A stretch of 64,000 nt of DNA from Corynebacterium pseudogenitalium (lineage in GTDB: Bacteria; Actinomycetota; Actinomycetes; Mycobacteriales; Mycobacteriaceae), in the NCBI RefSeq assembly GCF_024453815.1, contig NZ_CP072934.1:372001-436000 (forward strand). The letters run 5' to 3'. The position numbers and the translations under genes are program-made. The notes beneath the pieces were generated by a model. It did no database searches. It was not told where the DNA came from and worked only from the letters and a program-made list of their open reading frames with translations. Numbering within the stretch: the first letter of the stretch is position 1; each line of letters starts with the position of its first letter. This document shows positions 45,808-54,689 of this stretch, one piece after another.

Positions 45808-46119
45808 CTATTCGGCGTCGGCGACAACAACGTCGACGAAATCGACATCGGTGGCGCGCAGGGTAGCGGTGCGTACGTCGTCGGCGACGGAGTGAATGTC
45901 CCGTTCGCTCGAAACGTCGTAAATAAAGTTGACTTCAAGGCCGCGGAGGTTGGGGTCTGAGGATCGCGTCGCGGGTTTGAGCCCTTCGATCCGCTCACCG
46001 GGTAGCAGGAGGGCAACTTCACCGAAGAACCCGCTGTGCATACCCGCAACGCCAGGGACAGCCAAAATGGCGTCCCGGGCGGCTTCGGCCACCTCGCGGC
46101 TAACGGAGGTGTACGCCAT
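45808..46119 (-). CDS. Asp23/Gls24-related small protein
   Basis: 103 residues with no membrane segment: REVAEAARDAILAVPGVAGMHSGFFGEVALLLPGERIEGLK, then IHSVADDVRTATLRATDVDFVDVVVADAE. The AILAVPGVAGM opening and the DVDFVDVVV close match the two halves of an Asp23 domain. Lies 57 bases upstream of the DUF2273-like gene. Confidence 0.7.
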   Translation of the reverse strand: MAYTSVSREVAEAARDAILAVPGVAGMHSGFFGEVALLLPGERIEGLKPATRSSDPNLRGLEVNFIYDVSSERDIHSVADDVRTATLRATDVDFVDVVVADAE

Positions 46120-46121
46120 AA

Positions 46122-46616
46122 CTACTGAGCCAGCGCCTGGTTAGCGTTGTAAGCGGCCTCGTTGGACTCCTCGTTGTCCTGCTCCGGCAGGTGGACGTCG
46201 TGAACAGTGACGTCGACGCGGTCAACGATAAGGCCGGTCATGCGGGTAACAGCAACAGTGATGTTCTCGCGGATGGCGTTTGCGAGCTCGTGGATGGCGA
46301 CGCCGTACTCCGCAATAATTGCAACAGCGACGGAAGCGTGGCCGTCCTCGACAACGACATCGACGCCCTGCTGAACATTGGTGGAGGAGGTCAGCGACTC
46401 GCGAACAGCGCCCCACATGCGTGCAGCGCCACCGCCCAGGTTGTAAACTCCGGAAACTTCGCGGGCGGCGATGCCGGCGATCTTGCCGACGACGTTGTCG
46501 TCGATCATCGTGGTGCCGTGCTCAGTCTCAAGGTTGGAGTTGCGGGTGCGAACCTGCTCTGTCTCCTTTGCCTCGGTGGTGGCAGGAGTGTTCTCGGTTG
46601 CATTGTGGTCGGCCAT
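46122..46616 (-). CDS. Asp23/Gls24 family envelope stress response protein
   Basis: 164 residues: a polar Thr/Glu-rich N-terminus (1-35), then a full Asp23 domain (DDNVVGKIAGIAAREVSGVYNLGGG, VVEDGHASVAVAIIAEYGVAIHELANAIRENI, MTGLIVDRVDVTVHDVHLP). GAAGGGATTTTCC precedes the ATG. It is the promoter-proximal gene of the six-gene cluster. Confidence 0.88.
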   Translation of the reverse strand: MADHNATENTPATTEAKETEQVRTRNSNLETEHGTTMIDDNVVGKIAGIAAREVSGVYNLGGGAARMWGAVRESLTSSTNVQQGVDVVVEDGHASVAVAIIAEYGVAIHELANAIRENITVAVTRMTGLIVDRVDVTVHDVHLPEQDNEESNEAAYNANQALAQ

Positions 46617-46919
46617 GGAAAATCCCTTCGTCTATATATTGGGTAAAGAAAAGTACGACGGACAGACGCCCGTGTAAACACCCAGGGTACACAGCAACCA
46701 GCTAGCTTGCCTGAATCGATGCAAAAATTTCCGAATGGATATCAGTCTGCAACCAAACTGAAATGTTCGGAGAAGGGGTTGCACTTCTTGCAAGAACGTG
46801 TTTTAATACTCGGGTTGCCTCGACATGGCGGCCGCAAGGTTGTGATGGTGGGGTAAACATGACACCTTCCAAAGAAGGTTTTTATCTAGGTTAACTAGGT
46901 GAGAAACCGGAGAAGGGAC
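46617..46919. promoter_or_regulatory. Divergent region between the Asp23 cluster and the S10 leader
   Basis: 303 bases without a recognised gene. On the plus strand, TTGCAC (46779-46784) and TAATAC (46804-46809) with a 19-base spacer is a possible promoter. A small hairpin ACCTTC-CAAA-GAAGGT (46864-46879) followed by TTTTAT could be an early attenuator. Minus-strand promoter elements for the Asp23 cluster were not clear. Confidence 0.45.
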
Positions 46920-47015
46920 ATGGCAAATAAACAGCGGCAGTACGCAAGGGTCACGCACCCTTCCGAGTCTGACACCCCGATGCACGTGTGCACCGAGGCG
47001 GAAGCACTGAAGTAA
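46920..47015 (+). CDS. Possible 31-residue small protein or leader peptide upstream of rpsJ
   Basis: The ATG at 46920 follows GGAGAAGGGAC, a near-ideal ribosome binding site, and opens a 31-codon frame to TAA at 47013-47015. The product is polar, begins [11 protein letters not shown] and ends [10 protein letters not shown], with no hydrophobic segment. It sits in the long leader of the S10 operon, 167 bases before rpsJ. No homologue comes to mind. It may be a regulatory leader ORF or a real microprotein; coding status rests on the ribosome binding site alone. Confidence 0.45.
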   Translation: MANKQRQYARVTHPSESDTPMHVCTEAEALK

Positions 47016-47182
47016 GCGCGCAGTTTATTGTCGCGTTACTCACCTTCCGGAAGTGTCAAACAGTCAATGAAAACGACACTGGCGTTGAGCCATGGGCCCA
47101 GCCCGGACAACGTTATAGAGAAACTAGAAGCTACAACCCCACCGCTTCGTTCAGAATGTGGGGATGCGAGGAAGAGGTAAGC
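47016..47182 (+). promoter_or_regulatory. rpsJ leader
   Basis: 167 bases before rpsJ. TTATAGA near 47113 and TAGAAG near 47125 are AT-rich enough for -10 elements, but no well-spaced -35 was convincing. An S10-operon promoter or L4-type leader structure could lie here. Confidence 0.3.
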
Positions 47183-47488
47183 GTGGCGGGACAGAAGATC
47201 CGCATCAGGCTGAAGGCCTACGACCACGAAGCGATCGACGCATCTGCGAAGAAGATCGTTGAGACGGTCACCCGCACGGGTGCCCGCGTCGTTGGACCGG
47301 TGCCGTTGCCCACAGAGAAGAACGTGTACGCCGTTATTCGTTCTCCCCACAAGTACAAGGACTCTCGCGAGCACTTTGAGATGCGCACGCACAAGCGTCT
47401 CATCGACATTCTCGATCCGACGCCGAAGACGGTTGACGCGCTCATGCGTATCGACCTTCCTGCAAGCGTTGACGTGAACATCCAGTAA
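47183..47488 (+). CDS. rpsJ: 30S ribosomal protein S10 (uS10)
   Basis: 101 residues from the GTG at 47183, behind GAAGAGGTAA; the upstream open frame is leader. [28 protein letters not shown], then [10 protein letters not shown] and [21 protein letters not shown] are diagnostic. First gene of the S10 operon; in some bacteria its product is also NusE. Confidence 0.98.
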   Translation: MAGQKIRIRLKAYDHEAIDASAKKIVETVTRTGARVVGPVPLPTEKNVYAVIRSPHKYKDSREHFEMRTHKRLIDILDPTPKTVDALMRIDLPASVDVNIQ

Positions 47489-47531
47489 TCACTAGAGATC
47501 CGACAACCTGTAAGTAGTGGAGAACTAATAC

Positions 47532-48188
47532 ATGTCTGATAACCAGATCAAGGGCATTCTGGGCACCAAGCTCGGCATGACCCAGATCTTCGACGACGAG
47601 AACCGTGTTATCCCGGTTACCGTCGTTGAGGCTGGGCCGTGCGTGGTCACCCAGATCCGTACACCAGAGACTGATGGCTACTCCGCCATCCAGATTGCTT
47701 ACGGCGACATCGATCCCCGTAAGACGAACAAGCCAGAGGCTGGCCACTTCAAGAAGGCTGGCGTCACCCCACGTCGCTACGTAGCTGAAATCCGCATGGA
47801 TGACACCTCTGCGTACGAACTCGGCCAAGAGATCACCGTCAATCTGTTTGACGGCGACGTCTTCGTCGACGTTGCTGGCACCACCAAGGGCCACGGCTTC
47901 GCTGGCGCAATGAAGCGTCACGGCTTCGCGGGCCAGGGTGCAGCACACGGTAACCAGGCTGCTCACCGTCGCGTTGGTGGCATTGGTGGCGCGTCTACGC
48001 CGGGTCGCGTGTTCAAGGGCAAGCGCATGGCTGGCCGTATGGGCGGTAACCGCGTTACTACCCAGAACCTGAAGATTCAACGCATCGACGGCGACAACAA
48101 CCTCCTCCTCATCAAGGGTGCTATCCCTGGTGCGAAGGGTTCTGTTGTTACCGTCAAGACCGCAGTGAAGGGCGGTGCTCACGCATGA
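47532..48188 (+). CDS. rplC: 50S ribosomal protein L3 (uL3)
   Basis: 218 residues: [29 protein letters not shown] at the start, central loop [23 protein letters not shown] that reaches the peptidyl transferase centre, and [12 protein letters not shown]. Its stop overlaps the rplD start (ATGA). Confidence 0.98.
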   Translation: MSDNQIKGILGTKLGMTQIFDDENRVIPVTVVEAGPCVVTQIRTPETDGYSAIQIAYGDIDPRKTNKPEAGHFKKAGVTPRRYVAEIRMDDTSAYELGQEITVNLFDGDVFVDVAGTTKGHGFAGAMKRHGFAGQGAAHGNQAAHRRVGGIGGASTPGRVFKGKRMAGRMGGNRVTTQNLKIQRIDGDNNLLLIKGAIPGAKGSVVTVKTAVKGGAHA

Positions 48189-48841
48189 CGAACCTGACGT
48201 TGAACGTCCACACCGCAGACGGAAAGACCAACGGTTCCGTTGAGCTTCCGGCAGAACTTTTTGACCGTGAAGCTTCCATTCCCCTGATGCACCAGGTTGT
48301 GACAGCTCAGCTGGCAGCCGCTCGTCAGGGCACTCACGCCACCAAGACCCGCGGCATGGTCCGCGGTGGTGGTAAGAAGCCATTCCGCCAGAAGGGCACC
48401 GGTCGCGCTCGTCAGGGCTCGATCCGCGCGCCACACTTCACCGGCGGTGGCATTGTCCACGGTCCGCAGCCGCGTTCTTACGCGCAGCGCACCCCAAAGA
48501 AGATGATCAAGGCTGCACTTGCTGGTGCACTCACTGATCGTGTTCGCAACGAGCGCATCCACCTCATTGAGGAGCTTGTTCCGGGCCAGAAGCCTTCGAC
48601 CAAGTCTGCTCGTGCGTTCATTGAGCGTCTGACTGACCGTAAGTCGGTGCTGCTCGTGATCGGCCGTGAGGATGTTAACTCCCGTCTGTCCGCAAGGAAC
48701 CTGCCGGGCGTCACCATTCTTGAGCCGGCGCAGCTGAACACCTACGACGTGCTGAACGCCGATGACGTTGTGTTCTCGGTTGAGGCGCTGCACACCTTCA
48801 TCAACCGTGGCAAGGCTGAAGCTGCGGAGGAGGAGAAGTAA
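48185..48841 (+). CDS. rplD: 50S ribosomal protein L4 (uL4)
   Basis: 218 residues with the long tunnel loop containing [26 protein letters not shown] and a C-terminal KFLxxL-like globular region ending in acidic residues. Autoregulator of the S10 operon in enterobacteria; whether so here is unknown. rplW begins at the next base after its stop. Confidence 0.98.
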   Translation: MTNLTLNVHTADGKTNGSVELPAELFDREASIPLMHQVVTAQLAAARQGTHATKTRGMVRGGGKKPFRQKGTGRARQGSIRAPHFTGGGIVHGPQPRSYAQRTPKKMIKAALAGALTDRVRNERIHLIEELVPGQKPSTKSARAFIERLTDRKSVLLVIGREDVNSRLSARNLPGVTILEPAQLNTYDVLNADDVVFSVEALHTFINRGKAEAAEEEK

Positions 48842-49147
48842 ATGGCTAAGATCGTGAATTCCCGCGACATCATCATCGCGCCGGTCCTCTCTGAGAAGAC
48901 CTACGCGCTGATGGAGCAGAACACCTACACGTTTTTTGTAGCGAAGTCTGCTAACAAGACCCAGATCAAGATTGCCGTGGAAGAGATTTTCGGCGTCGAC
49001 GTCGCTTCGGTGAACACCGTGAACCGTGAGGGCAAGCGCAAGCGTTCCCGCACTGGTTTCGGTAAGCGCAAGGACACCAAGCGCGCCTACGTTACTCTCC
49101 GCGAGGGCAGCGATCCCATCGACATCTTCGGCGGCGCAGCCGTCTAA
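48842..49147 (+). CDS. rplW: 50S ribosomal protein L23 (uL23)
   Basis: 101 residues: [36 protein letters not shown] and the loop [23 protein letters not shown]. Lies at the tunnel exit and docks trigger factor and SRP. Confidence 0.98.
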   Translation: MAKIVNSRDIIIAPVLSEKTYALMEQNTYTFFVAKSANKTQIKIAVEEIFGVDVASVNTVNREGKRKRSRTGFGKRKDTKRAYVTLREGSDPIDIFGGAAV

Positions 49148-49172
49148 GTGACTCGATAGAAAAGGACAAAAT

Positions 49173-50012
49173 ATGGCTATTCGTAAGTACAAGCCGACAA
49201 CCCCGGGTCGCCGTGCCAGCTCTGTTTCGGAGTTCGAGGAGCTTACCCGCTCCACTCCGGAAAAGTCGCTGCTGCGCCCGCTCCCGAAGAAGGGTGGCCG
49301 CAACACGCACGGCCACATCACCACTCGTCACCGTGGTGGCGGCCACAAGCGTCGCTACCGCGTGATTGACTTCCGTCGTTCGGACAAAGACGGCGTGCTG
49401 GCAAAGGTTGCTCACATCGAGTACGACCCGAACCGCACCGCTAACATTGCTTTGCTCCACTACTACGACGGTGAGAAGCGCTACATCATCGCTCCGAAGG
49501 GCCTGAAGCAGGGTGCCGTCGTTGAGGCTGGTCCTAACGCCGACATCAAGGTTGGTAACAACCTCCCACTTCGTAACATCCCGACCGGTACGACGATCCA
49601 CGCTGTTGAGCTCAAGCCTGGTGCAGGTGCCAAGCTTGCTCGTTCCGCAGGCGCTTCTATTCAGCTGCTCGGTAAGGAAGGTTCCTACGCAGTGCTGCGT
49701 ATGCCGTCCTCCGAAATTCGCCGCGTGGACATCCGCTGCCGCGCAACCGTTGGTGAGGTCGGCAACGCTGACCAGATCAACATCCGCTGGGGCAAGGCTG
49801 GCCGTATGCGCTGGAAGGGCTGGCGCCCAACGGTCCGCGGTGTTGTCATGAACCCTGTGGATCACCCACACGGTGGTGGTGAAGGTAAGACTTCCGGTGG
49901 TCGTCACCCAGTGTCCCCATGGGGCAAGAAGGAAGTTCGCACCCGCAACCCAAACCGTTACTCAAACAACATGATCGTGCGACGCCGTCGCTCGAAGAAC
50001 AAGAAGCGTTAA
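49173..50012 (+). CDS. rplB: 50S ribosomal protein L2 (uL2)
   Basis: 279 residues of normal length: [34 protein letters not shown], and C-terminal [25 protein letters not shown], which contacts the peptidyl transferase region. Confidence 0.98.
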   Translation: MAIRKYKPTTPGRRASSVSEFEELTRSTPEKSLLRPLPKKGGRNTHGHITTRHRGGGHKRRYRVIDFRRSDKDGVLAKVAHIEYDPNRTANIALLHYYDGEKRYIIAPKGLKQGAVVEAGPNADIKVGNNLPLRNIPTGTTIHAVELKPGAGAKLARSAGASIQLLGKEGSYAVLRMPSSEIRRVDIRCRATVGEVGNADQINIRWGKAGRMRWKGWRPTVRGVVMNPVDHPHGGGEGKTSGGRHPVSPWGKKEVRTRNPNRYSNNMIVRRRRSKNKKR

Positions 50013-50028
50013 GAGGAGGTAGTAAGAC

Positions 50029-50304
50029 ATGCCACGTAGCCTAAAGAAAGGCCCGTTCGTCGATGAGCACCTCCTCAACAAGGTGGACGCTCAGAACGAT
50101 GCAGGCACCAAGCAGGTAATCAAGACCTGGTCTCGCCGTTCGACCATTCTCCCAGATTTCATCGGACACACTTTCGCCGTCCACGACGGCCGCAAGCACG
50201 TCCCGGTGTTTGTCGACGAGTCCATGGTCGGCCACAAGCTCGGCGAGTTTGCACCAACCAAGACCTTTAAGGGTCACGTCAAGGAACAGAAGGGACGTCG
50301 ATAA
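50029..50304 (+). CDS. rpsS: 30S ribosomal protein S19 (uS19)
   Basis: 91 residues: [42 protein letters not shown] and [13 protein letters not shown]. Preceded by AAGAGGAGGTAG. Confidence 0.98.
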   Translation: MPRSLKKGPFVDEHLLNKVDAQNDAGTKQVIKTWSRRSTILPDFIGHTFAVHDGRKHVPVFVDESMVGHKLGEFAPTKTFKGHVKEQKGRR

Positions 50305-50307
50305 GCA

Positions 50308-50667
50308 ATGGCTGACACCATCACCACTGCATCCGCGACGGCCAAGTTCGTTCGTGTTTCTCCGATGAAGGCGCGCCGCGTGCTCGCCCTCGTCCGTGGG
50401 AAGTCCGTCTCCGAGGCTCTCGCAGTCCTGAAGTACGCACCACAGGGTGCTGCGAAGGACGTCGCCAAGGTTGTTGCATCTGCAGCCGCCAACGCTGAAA
50501 ACAACTTCGGTTTGGACCCGCGTACGCTGGTCGTCTCCGAGTGCTGGGCAAACGAAGGTCCGACCATGCGTCGCTTCCAGCCACGCGCTCAGGGTCGCGC
50601 ATTCCAGATCCGGAAGCGCACCTCGCACATCACCGTAGTTGTCGAGTCCAAGGAAGGGGCGAAGTAA
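50308..50667 (+). CDS. rplV: 50S ribosomal protein L22 (uL22)
   Basis: 119 residues: [27 protein letters not shown] and C-terminal [26 protein letters not shown], the hairpin lining the exit tunnel. No macrolide-type insertion visible. Its stop overlaps the rpsC start (TAATG). Confidence 0.98.
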   Translation: MADTITTASATAKFVRVSPMKARRVLALVRGKSVSEALAVLKYAPQGAAKDVAKVVASAAANAENNFGLDPRTLVVSECWANEGPTMRRFQPRAQGRAFQIRKRTSHITVVVESKEGAK

Positions 50668-51410
50668 TGGGCCAGAAGATTCACCCACACGGCCTGCGCC
50701 TGGGTATCACGTCCGACTGGAAGTCCCACTGGTACGCCGACAAGAACTACGCTGATTACGTCGCAGAAGACATCAAGATCCGCGAGTTCCTGTCCAAGGG
50801 CCTCGAGCGCGCCGGTATCTCCGACGTCGTCATCGAGCGCACCCGTGACCGCGTCCGCGTCGACATTCACACTGCCCGCCCGGGCATCGTGATTGGCCGT
50901 CGTGGCGCTGAGGCTGACCGCATCCGCCGTGAGCTCGAGAAGCTCACCGGCAAGATGGTTGCGCTGAACATCCTCGAGGTCAAGAACGTCGACGCCGACG
51001 CGACGCTCGTTGCTCAGTCCATCGCTGAACAGCTGGTCAACCGCGTTGCGTTCCGTCGTGCGATGCGCAAGGCAATCCAGTCCGCTATGCGTAACCCACA
51101 GGTCAAGGGCATCAAGGTCATGACCTCGGGTCGTCTCGGCGGCGCTGAAATGTCCCGCGTCGAGCGCTACCACGAAGGCCGTGTGCCACTGCACACCCTT
51201 CGTGCTGAGATCGACTACGGCATCGCAGAAGCACACACGACCTTCGGCGTCATCGGCGTCAAGGTTTGGATCTACAAGGGCGACGTCGTCGGTGGCGTGC
51301 GCGAGTCCGAGCTCAACGCTCCGTCGAACGAGCGTCGTGGCCGTGGCGATCGCCGCCCACGCCGTGGTGGCCAGCGCCGCCAGCGTGCAGAGCAGAAGCA
51401 GGAGGGCTAA
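50667..51410 (+). CDS. rpsC: 30S ribosomal protein S3 (uS3)
   Basis: 247 residues from the ATG at 50667: [22 protein letters not shown] domain with [20 protein letters not shown], and a basic Arg-rich tail typical of actinobacteria. Longer upstream frames lie within rplV. Confidence 0.98.
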   Translation: MGQKIHPHGLRLGITSDWKSHWYADKNYADYVAEDIKIREFLSKGLERAGISDVVIERTRDRVRVDIHTARPGIVIGRRGAEADRIRRELEKLTGKMVALNILEVKNVDADATLVAQSIAEQLVNRVAFRRAMRKAIQSAMRNPQVKGIKVMTSGRLGGAEMSRVERYHEGRVPLHTLRAEIDYGIAEAHTTFGVIGVKVWIYKGDVVGGVRESELNAPSNERRGRGDRRPRRGGQRRQRAEQKQEG

Positions 51411-51413
51411 TCA

Positions 51414-51830
51414 ATGCTTATTCCTAAGCGTGTGAAGTACCGCCGCCAGCACCGCCCGACTCGTTCTGGCGTGTCCAAGGGTGGCAACACGATCAACTTC
51501 GGTGACTACGCTCTGCAGGCTCTCGAGCCGGCGTACATCACCAACCGTCAGATTGAGGCGGCTCGTATTGCGATCAACCGCCACGTCAAGCGTGGTGGCA
51601 AGGTCTGGATCAACATCTTCCCGGACCGTCCGTTGACGCAGAAGCCGCTCGGTGTTCGTATGGGCTCCGGTAAGGGCCCTGTCGAGAAGTGGGTCGCTAA
51701 CGTAAAGCCGGGACGTATTCTCTTTGAGATGTCCTACCCGAACGACGCAACCGCTATCGAGGCACTGCGCCGCGCAGGCGCGAAGCTGCCTTGCAAGGTT
51801 CGCATCATCAAGAAGGAGGACCAGTTCTAA
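51414..51830 (+). CDS. rplP: 50S ribosomal protein L16 (uL16)
   Basis: 138 residues: [52 protein letters not shown]. Near the A-site tRNA elbow. Stop overlaps the rpmC start (TAATG). Confidence 0.98.
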   Translation: MLIPKRVKYRRQHRPTRSGVSKGGNTINFGDYALQALEPAYITNRQIEAARIAINRHVKRGGKVWINIFPDRPLTQKPLGVRMGSGKGPVEKWVANVKPGRILFEMSYPNDATAIEALRRAGAKLPCKVRIIKKEDQF

Positions 51831-52060
51831 TGGCAAACGGTACCCCCGCATCCGAGTTCCGCGAGCTCAACGACGAAGAGCTGCGCGCTCGTCTGTCCGA
51901 GGCAAAGGAAGAGCTGTTTAACCTGCGCTTCCAGCTTGCTACCGGCCAGCTGACCAACAACCGCCGCATCTCCACCGTGAAGCGCGACATCGCACGTATC
52001 TACACCGTGCTGCGCGAGCGCGAGCTCGGCCTGTCCGTTGTTCCGGGAGCTGAGGCTTAA
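51830..52060 (+). CDS. rpmC: 50S ribosomal protein L29 (uL29)
   Basis: 76 residues: helical hairpin with [35 protein letters not shown] and [16 protein letters not shown]. The start at 51830 overlaps the rplP stop. Confidence 0.97.
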   Translation: MANGTPASEFRELNDEELRARLSEAKEELFNLRFQLATGQLTNNRRISTVKRDIARIYTVLRERELGLSVVPGAEA

Positions 52061-52062
52061 TC

Positions 52063-52347
52063 ATGAGTGAGGCAAACGTGAACGAACAGACCAACGAGAA
52101 GCGTGTTCAGAAGAACCGCCGCGGCTACGTCGTCTCCGACAAGATGGACAAGACCATCGTTGTCGAGGTCGAGGACCGCAAGTCCCACGCCCTGTACGGC
52201 AAGATCGTCCGTACCACCAAGCGCGTGAAGGCACACGACGAGGAGAACACCGCCGGTGTTGGCGACCTCGTCCGCATCCAGGAGACGCGTCCGCTGTCCA
52301 AGGACAAGCACTTCCGTCTCGTGGAGATCATTGAGAAGGCACGCTAA
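52063..52347 (+). CDS. rpsQ: 30S ribosomal protein S17 (uS17)
   Basis: 94 residues: [43 protein letters not shown] and [20 protein letters not shown]. Last gene of the S10 operon, which stops at the next terminator instead of running into rplN. Confidence 0.97.
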   Translation: MSEANVNEQTNEKRVQKNRRGYVVSDKMDKTIVVEVEDRKSHALYGKIVRTTKRVKAHDEENTAGVGDLVRIQETRPLSKDKHFRLVEIIEKAR

Positions 52348-52384
52348 ACCCATCCGGTAGAGGCGTCCGACTCAAGGACAAGAG

Positions 52385-52426
52385 AGCACCACCCCCAAGT
52401 TTCGCGACGAGGGGGTGGTGCTTTTT
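52385..52426 (+). terminator. Terminator of the S10 operon
   Basis: A perfect 12-bp stem AGCACCACCCCC/GGGGGTGGTGCT (52385-52396 with 52411-52422) is followed by TTTT. Confidence 0.94.
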
Positions 52427-52479
52427 GCATTTCGGTACACTTTCTGGTGTTCGATATCACCAATTTGAAGGAGTCCATG

Positions 52480-52845
52480 ATGGGTACTGGTAAGTTTTGT
52501 GTCACCGTTGCACACGCGAAGGATAATGAGGACCTGGCGACGCTCGGCTTCGTCGTCGCGAACGCTGCTGTTGGTTCCGCGCAGGACACGATGGTGTTCC
52601 TGTCCTCCGAGGGCGCTCGCCTCGCTGTGAAGGGCTACGCGGACGACATCCATGAGGAGGGCTTCGCTCCAATCAAGGAGTTGATTGAGAACTTCGTTGC
52701 CGCAGAGGGCAAGCTGTACGTGTGCGCGCCTTGTGCCAAGAAGCGTGGCTTCGGGGAAGAGGATCTTATCGACGGCGCCACCATCGTCGGCGGCGCAAAG
52801 CTGGTTGAGTTCCTGGCGGACGGCACCCCAAGCGTTTCCTACTAG
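52480..52845 (+). CDS. DsrE-family protein
   Basis: 121 residues. The ATG at 52480 has GAAGGAG six bases upstream; the ATG at 52477 is too close to it. The DsrE/F-like fold is suggested by VTVAHAKDNEDLATLGFVVANAAVGSAQDTMVFLSSEGARLAVKGYADDI in consecutive segments. C82-A-P-C85 in LYVCAPCAKKRGF replaces the single catalytic Cys region of sulfur-relay DsrE proteins. It starts a tight three-gene unit with two TusA-like domains, so sulfur transfer is the natural inference. The seven bases after its stop hold no promoter. Confidence 0.8.
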   Translation: MGTGKFCVTVAHAKDNEDLATLGFVVANAAVGSAQDTMVFLSSEGARLAVKGYADDIHEEGFAPIKELIENFVAAEGKLYVCAPCAKKRGFGEEDLIDGATIVGGAKLVEFLADGTPSVSY

Positions 52846-52852
52846 GGCAGCG

Positions 52853-54445
52853 ATGGCTCAGCAAGAGAATGTGCACCCGTACGCTCCAGACGCCAGCTTT
52901 GATGGCGGCGATCTGGACTGCGGTAACGGGTTGCTGCTGTTGATTCGAAAGAACATCGATCCGCTCGAGTCTGGTCAGCTGCTAGAGATTATCTCCTACG
53001 ACTCCACAGTCAAGGTGGATCTGCCTTCCTGGTGTAACTTGACTGGCAATGACTTGGTCAACGTGGTTGAGGAGCCAGAGCACAAGCGGTGGTGCTTCCT
53101 TGTGTCGAAGGGGGCGTTCACGAAGCCCGTGGAGGTTGCTGATATCCCGGCTGCTCCCGAGGCTGTGCGCCCGAAAAAGAAGAAGGGGCCGCGCAAGCGC
53201 CCGCAGATGCCGGTGACGCAGGAGGTCGTGGAGCCGACGATCGCCAAGGAACTGCCTGAGCCAGCTCCCGCGCCGGAGATTCCGGCCGGATCTGTGCTGA
53301 CGATGGGCTCTTGGCCGCGGTCTCCGTGGTTGTTGGATGCGCTGCACCGCCACCTCGAAGAGCGGATGGATGAGGGCACGTTCCAGGCCACAGCCGACGA
53401 CGCAGTGCGCCTTGTGCTTGCGGCGCAGGAGCGGGCCGGAGTGGACGTCGTCACGGATGGTGAAATGCGACGCGACAACTACTCGAGCTTCGTCGCGGGG
53501 CGTCTGCAGAACTGCCAGCTCATCCCGATTACGGACCTGCTGCCGTACGTGGATGACCCGGAGGAGTTCGAGCGCGAGCTTCGCGCGTTGGACGTCCCGG
53601 CGGGCGAGGTGCGCCACCCGGCGGTCTTTGGCCCGCTTGGTCGCGATAAGCCGCTGGTTGCGCACGAGGTTGAGTTTGTGCAGCAGCTCACCGACCGCCC
53701 GGTGAAGGTGTGCCTGCCAGGGCCGTATCTGCTCACACGCACGATGTGGATGGAGTGTGTCTCCGACCGCGCGTACGAGAACCGCGAGGAGATGTCGAAG
53801 GATATCGTCCGCGTGCTACGCGAGGAGCTCCACGAATTGCTGGCGAAGGGAACGTCGCTGGTGCAGATCGATGAGCCGGTGCTTACTGAAGTCGTGTACG
53901 GGCAGGCAGGCGGGGGCGGCCGCACGTTTATGTGTGGCGCGCTCGACGGCCTGGAGGGCACGGTGGATGAGGAGCTGGAGTTCGCGAAGTCCCTGCTCGA
54001 CGAGCTCACAGAAGGGCTGCCGAAGGACAGGTTGGCGCTGCACGTGTGCCGCGGCAACTGGACCACGGACGAGTCGGCGGCGCTGACGGGCGATTACGCT
54101 CCGTTTGTTGAGCTTTTCGCCTCGCTGAACGTGGGTATGTTGTCCATGGAGTTGGCGACGCCTCGCGCCGGCGATATCCGAGCCCTCGAGGGAATCCGCG
54201 ACGACCAGCGCATCTGCGTTGGCGTGCTGAACCAAAAACTCCAGGAGCTGGAGCCGGTCGAAGCAGTGGAGGAGCGCATCGAGCGCGCCCTGGACACGTT
54301 CGGAGCTGACCGGGTGGTCTTCTCCACGGACTGCGGTTTTGCAACGTTTGCGGATAACCCGATCGTGGCCGCGAACTTGGCTGAGCAGCAACTCGCGCTC
54401 ATTGTGCAGGCCCGCGACAATGTGATGGCGCGCCGCAATGCATGA
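52853..54445 (+). CDS. TusA-like domain fused to a MetE-type zinc methyltransferase domain
   Basis: 530 residues from the ATG at 52853. Residues about 18-90 are TusA-like: DLDCGNGLLLLIRKNI with C23 at the sulfur-carrier position, then DLPSWCNLTGNDLV matching the TusA C-terminus. The normal CPxP is CGNG here. A basic, Pro-rich linker (about 95-145, KKKKGPRKRP at 108-117) leads to a MetE C-terminal/UROD-like barrel (148-530). All expected zinc ligands are present: H397 and C399 (LHVC), E433 and C494 (STDCGF). It lacks MetE's N-terminal half, so it resembles core-MetE proteins. A sulfur-carrier-coupled methyl transfer is my inference. Coupled by an 8-base overlap to the next gene. Confidence 0.82.
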   Translation: MAQQENVHPYAPDASFDGGDLDCGNGLLLLIRKNIDPLESGQLLEIISYDSTVKVDLPSWCNLTGNDLVNVVEEPEHKRWCFLVSKGAFTKPVEVADIPAAPEAVRPKKKKGPRKRPQMPVTQEVVEPTIAKELPEPAPAPEIPAGSVLTMGSWPRSPWLLDALHRHLEERMDEGTFQATADDAVRLVLAAQERAGVDVVTDGEMRRDNYSSFVAGRLQNCQLIPITDLLPYVDDPEEFERELRALDVPAGEVRHPAVFGPLGRDKPLVAHEVEFVQQLTDRPVKVCLPGPYLLTRTMWMECVSDRAYENREEMSKDIVRVLREELHELLAKGTSLVQIDEPVLTEVVYGQAGGGGRTFMCGALDGLEGTVDEELEFAKSLLDELTEGLPKDRLALHVCRGNWTTDESAALTGDYAPFVELFASLNVGMLSMELATPRAGDIRALEGIRDDQRICVGVLNQKLQELEPVEAVEERIERALDTFGADRVVFSTDCGFATFADNPIVAANLAEQQLALIVQARDNVMARRNA

Positions 54446-54662
54446 GGATCACTACTGGGACGCCCAGGACATCGCGTGCGGTGATGTCCTGGTGCGCCTC
54501 TTCCTCTTGTTCCGCGACCAGATCAAGGATGGGGAAGTGCTGCACTTGCGGTCCACGAACGAGGCGATCGATATCGATATTCGTGCCTGGTGCGGCCTGA
54601 CCGGCAACACGTTGCTGCGCGCGGATCACCCGGAGTTTTATATCCGTAAAACTTCTGATTGA
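54438..54662 (+). CDS. Free-standing TusA-like sulfurtransferase
   Basis: 74 residues, overlapping the preceding gene by eight bases. DIACGDVLVRLFLLFRDQIKDGEVLHLRS and AWCGLTGNTLL align closely with the N-terminal domain of the fusion protein, with C14 at the carrier site and CGDV instead of CPxP. The second Cys (C52) is also shared. Probably a partner of, or donor to, the fused domain. Confidence 0.78.
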   Translation: MHEDHYWDAQDIACGDVLVRLFLLFRDQIKDGEVLHLRSTNEAIDIDIRAWCGLTGNTLLRADHPEFYIRKTSD

Positions 54663-54689
54663 TGTGAAACTTCGGCTATCCTTAGCGCT

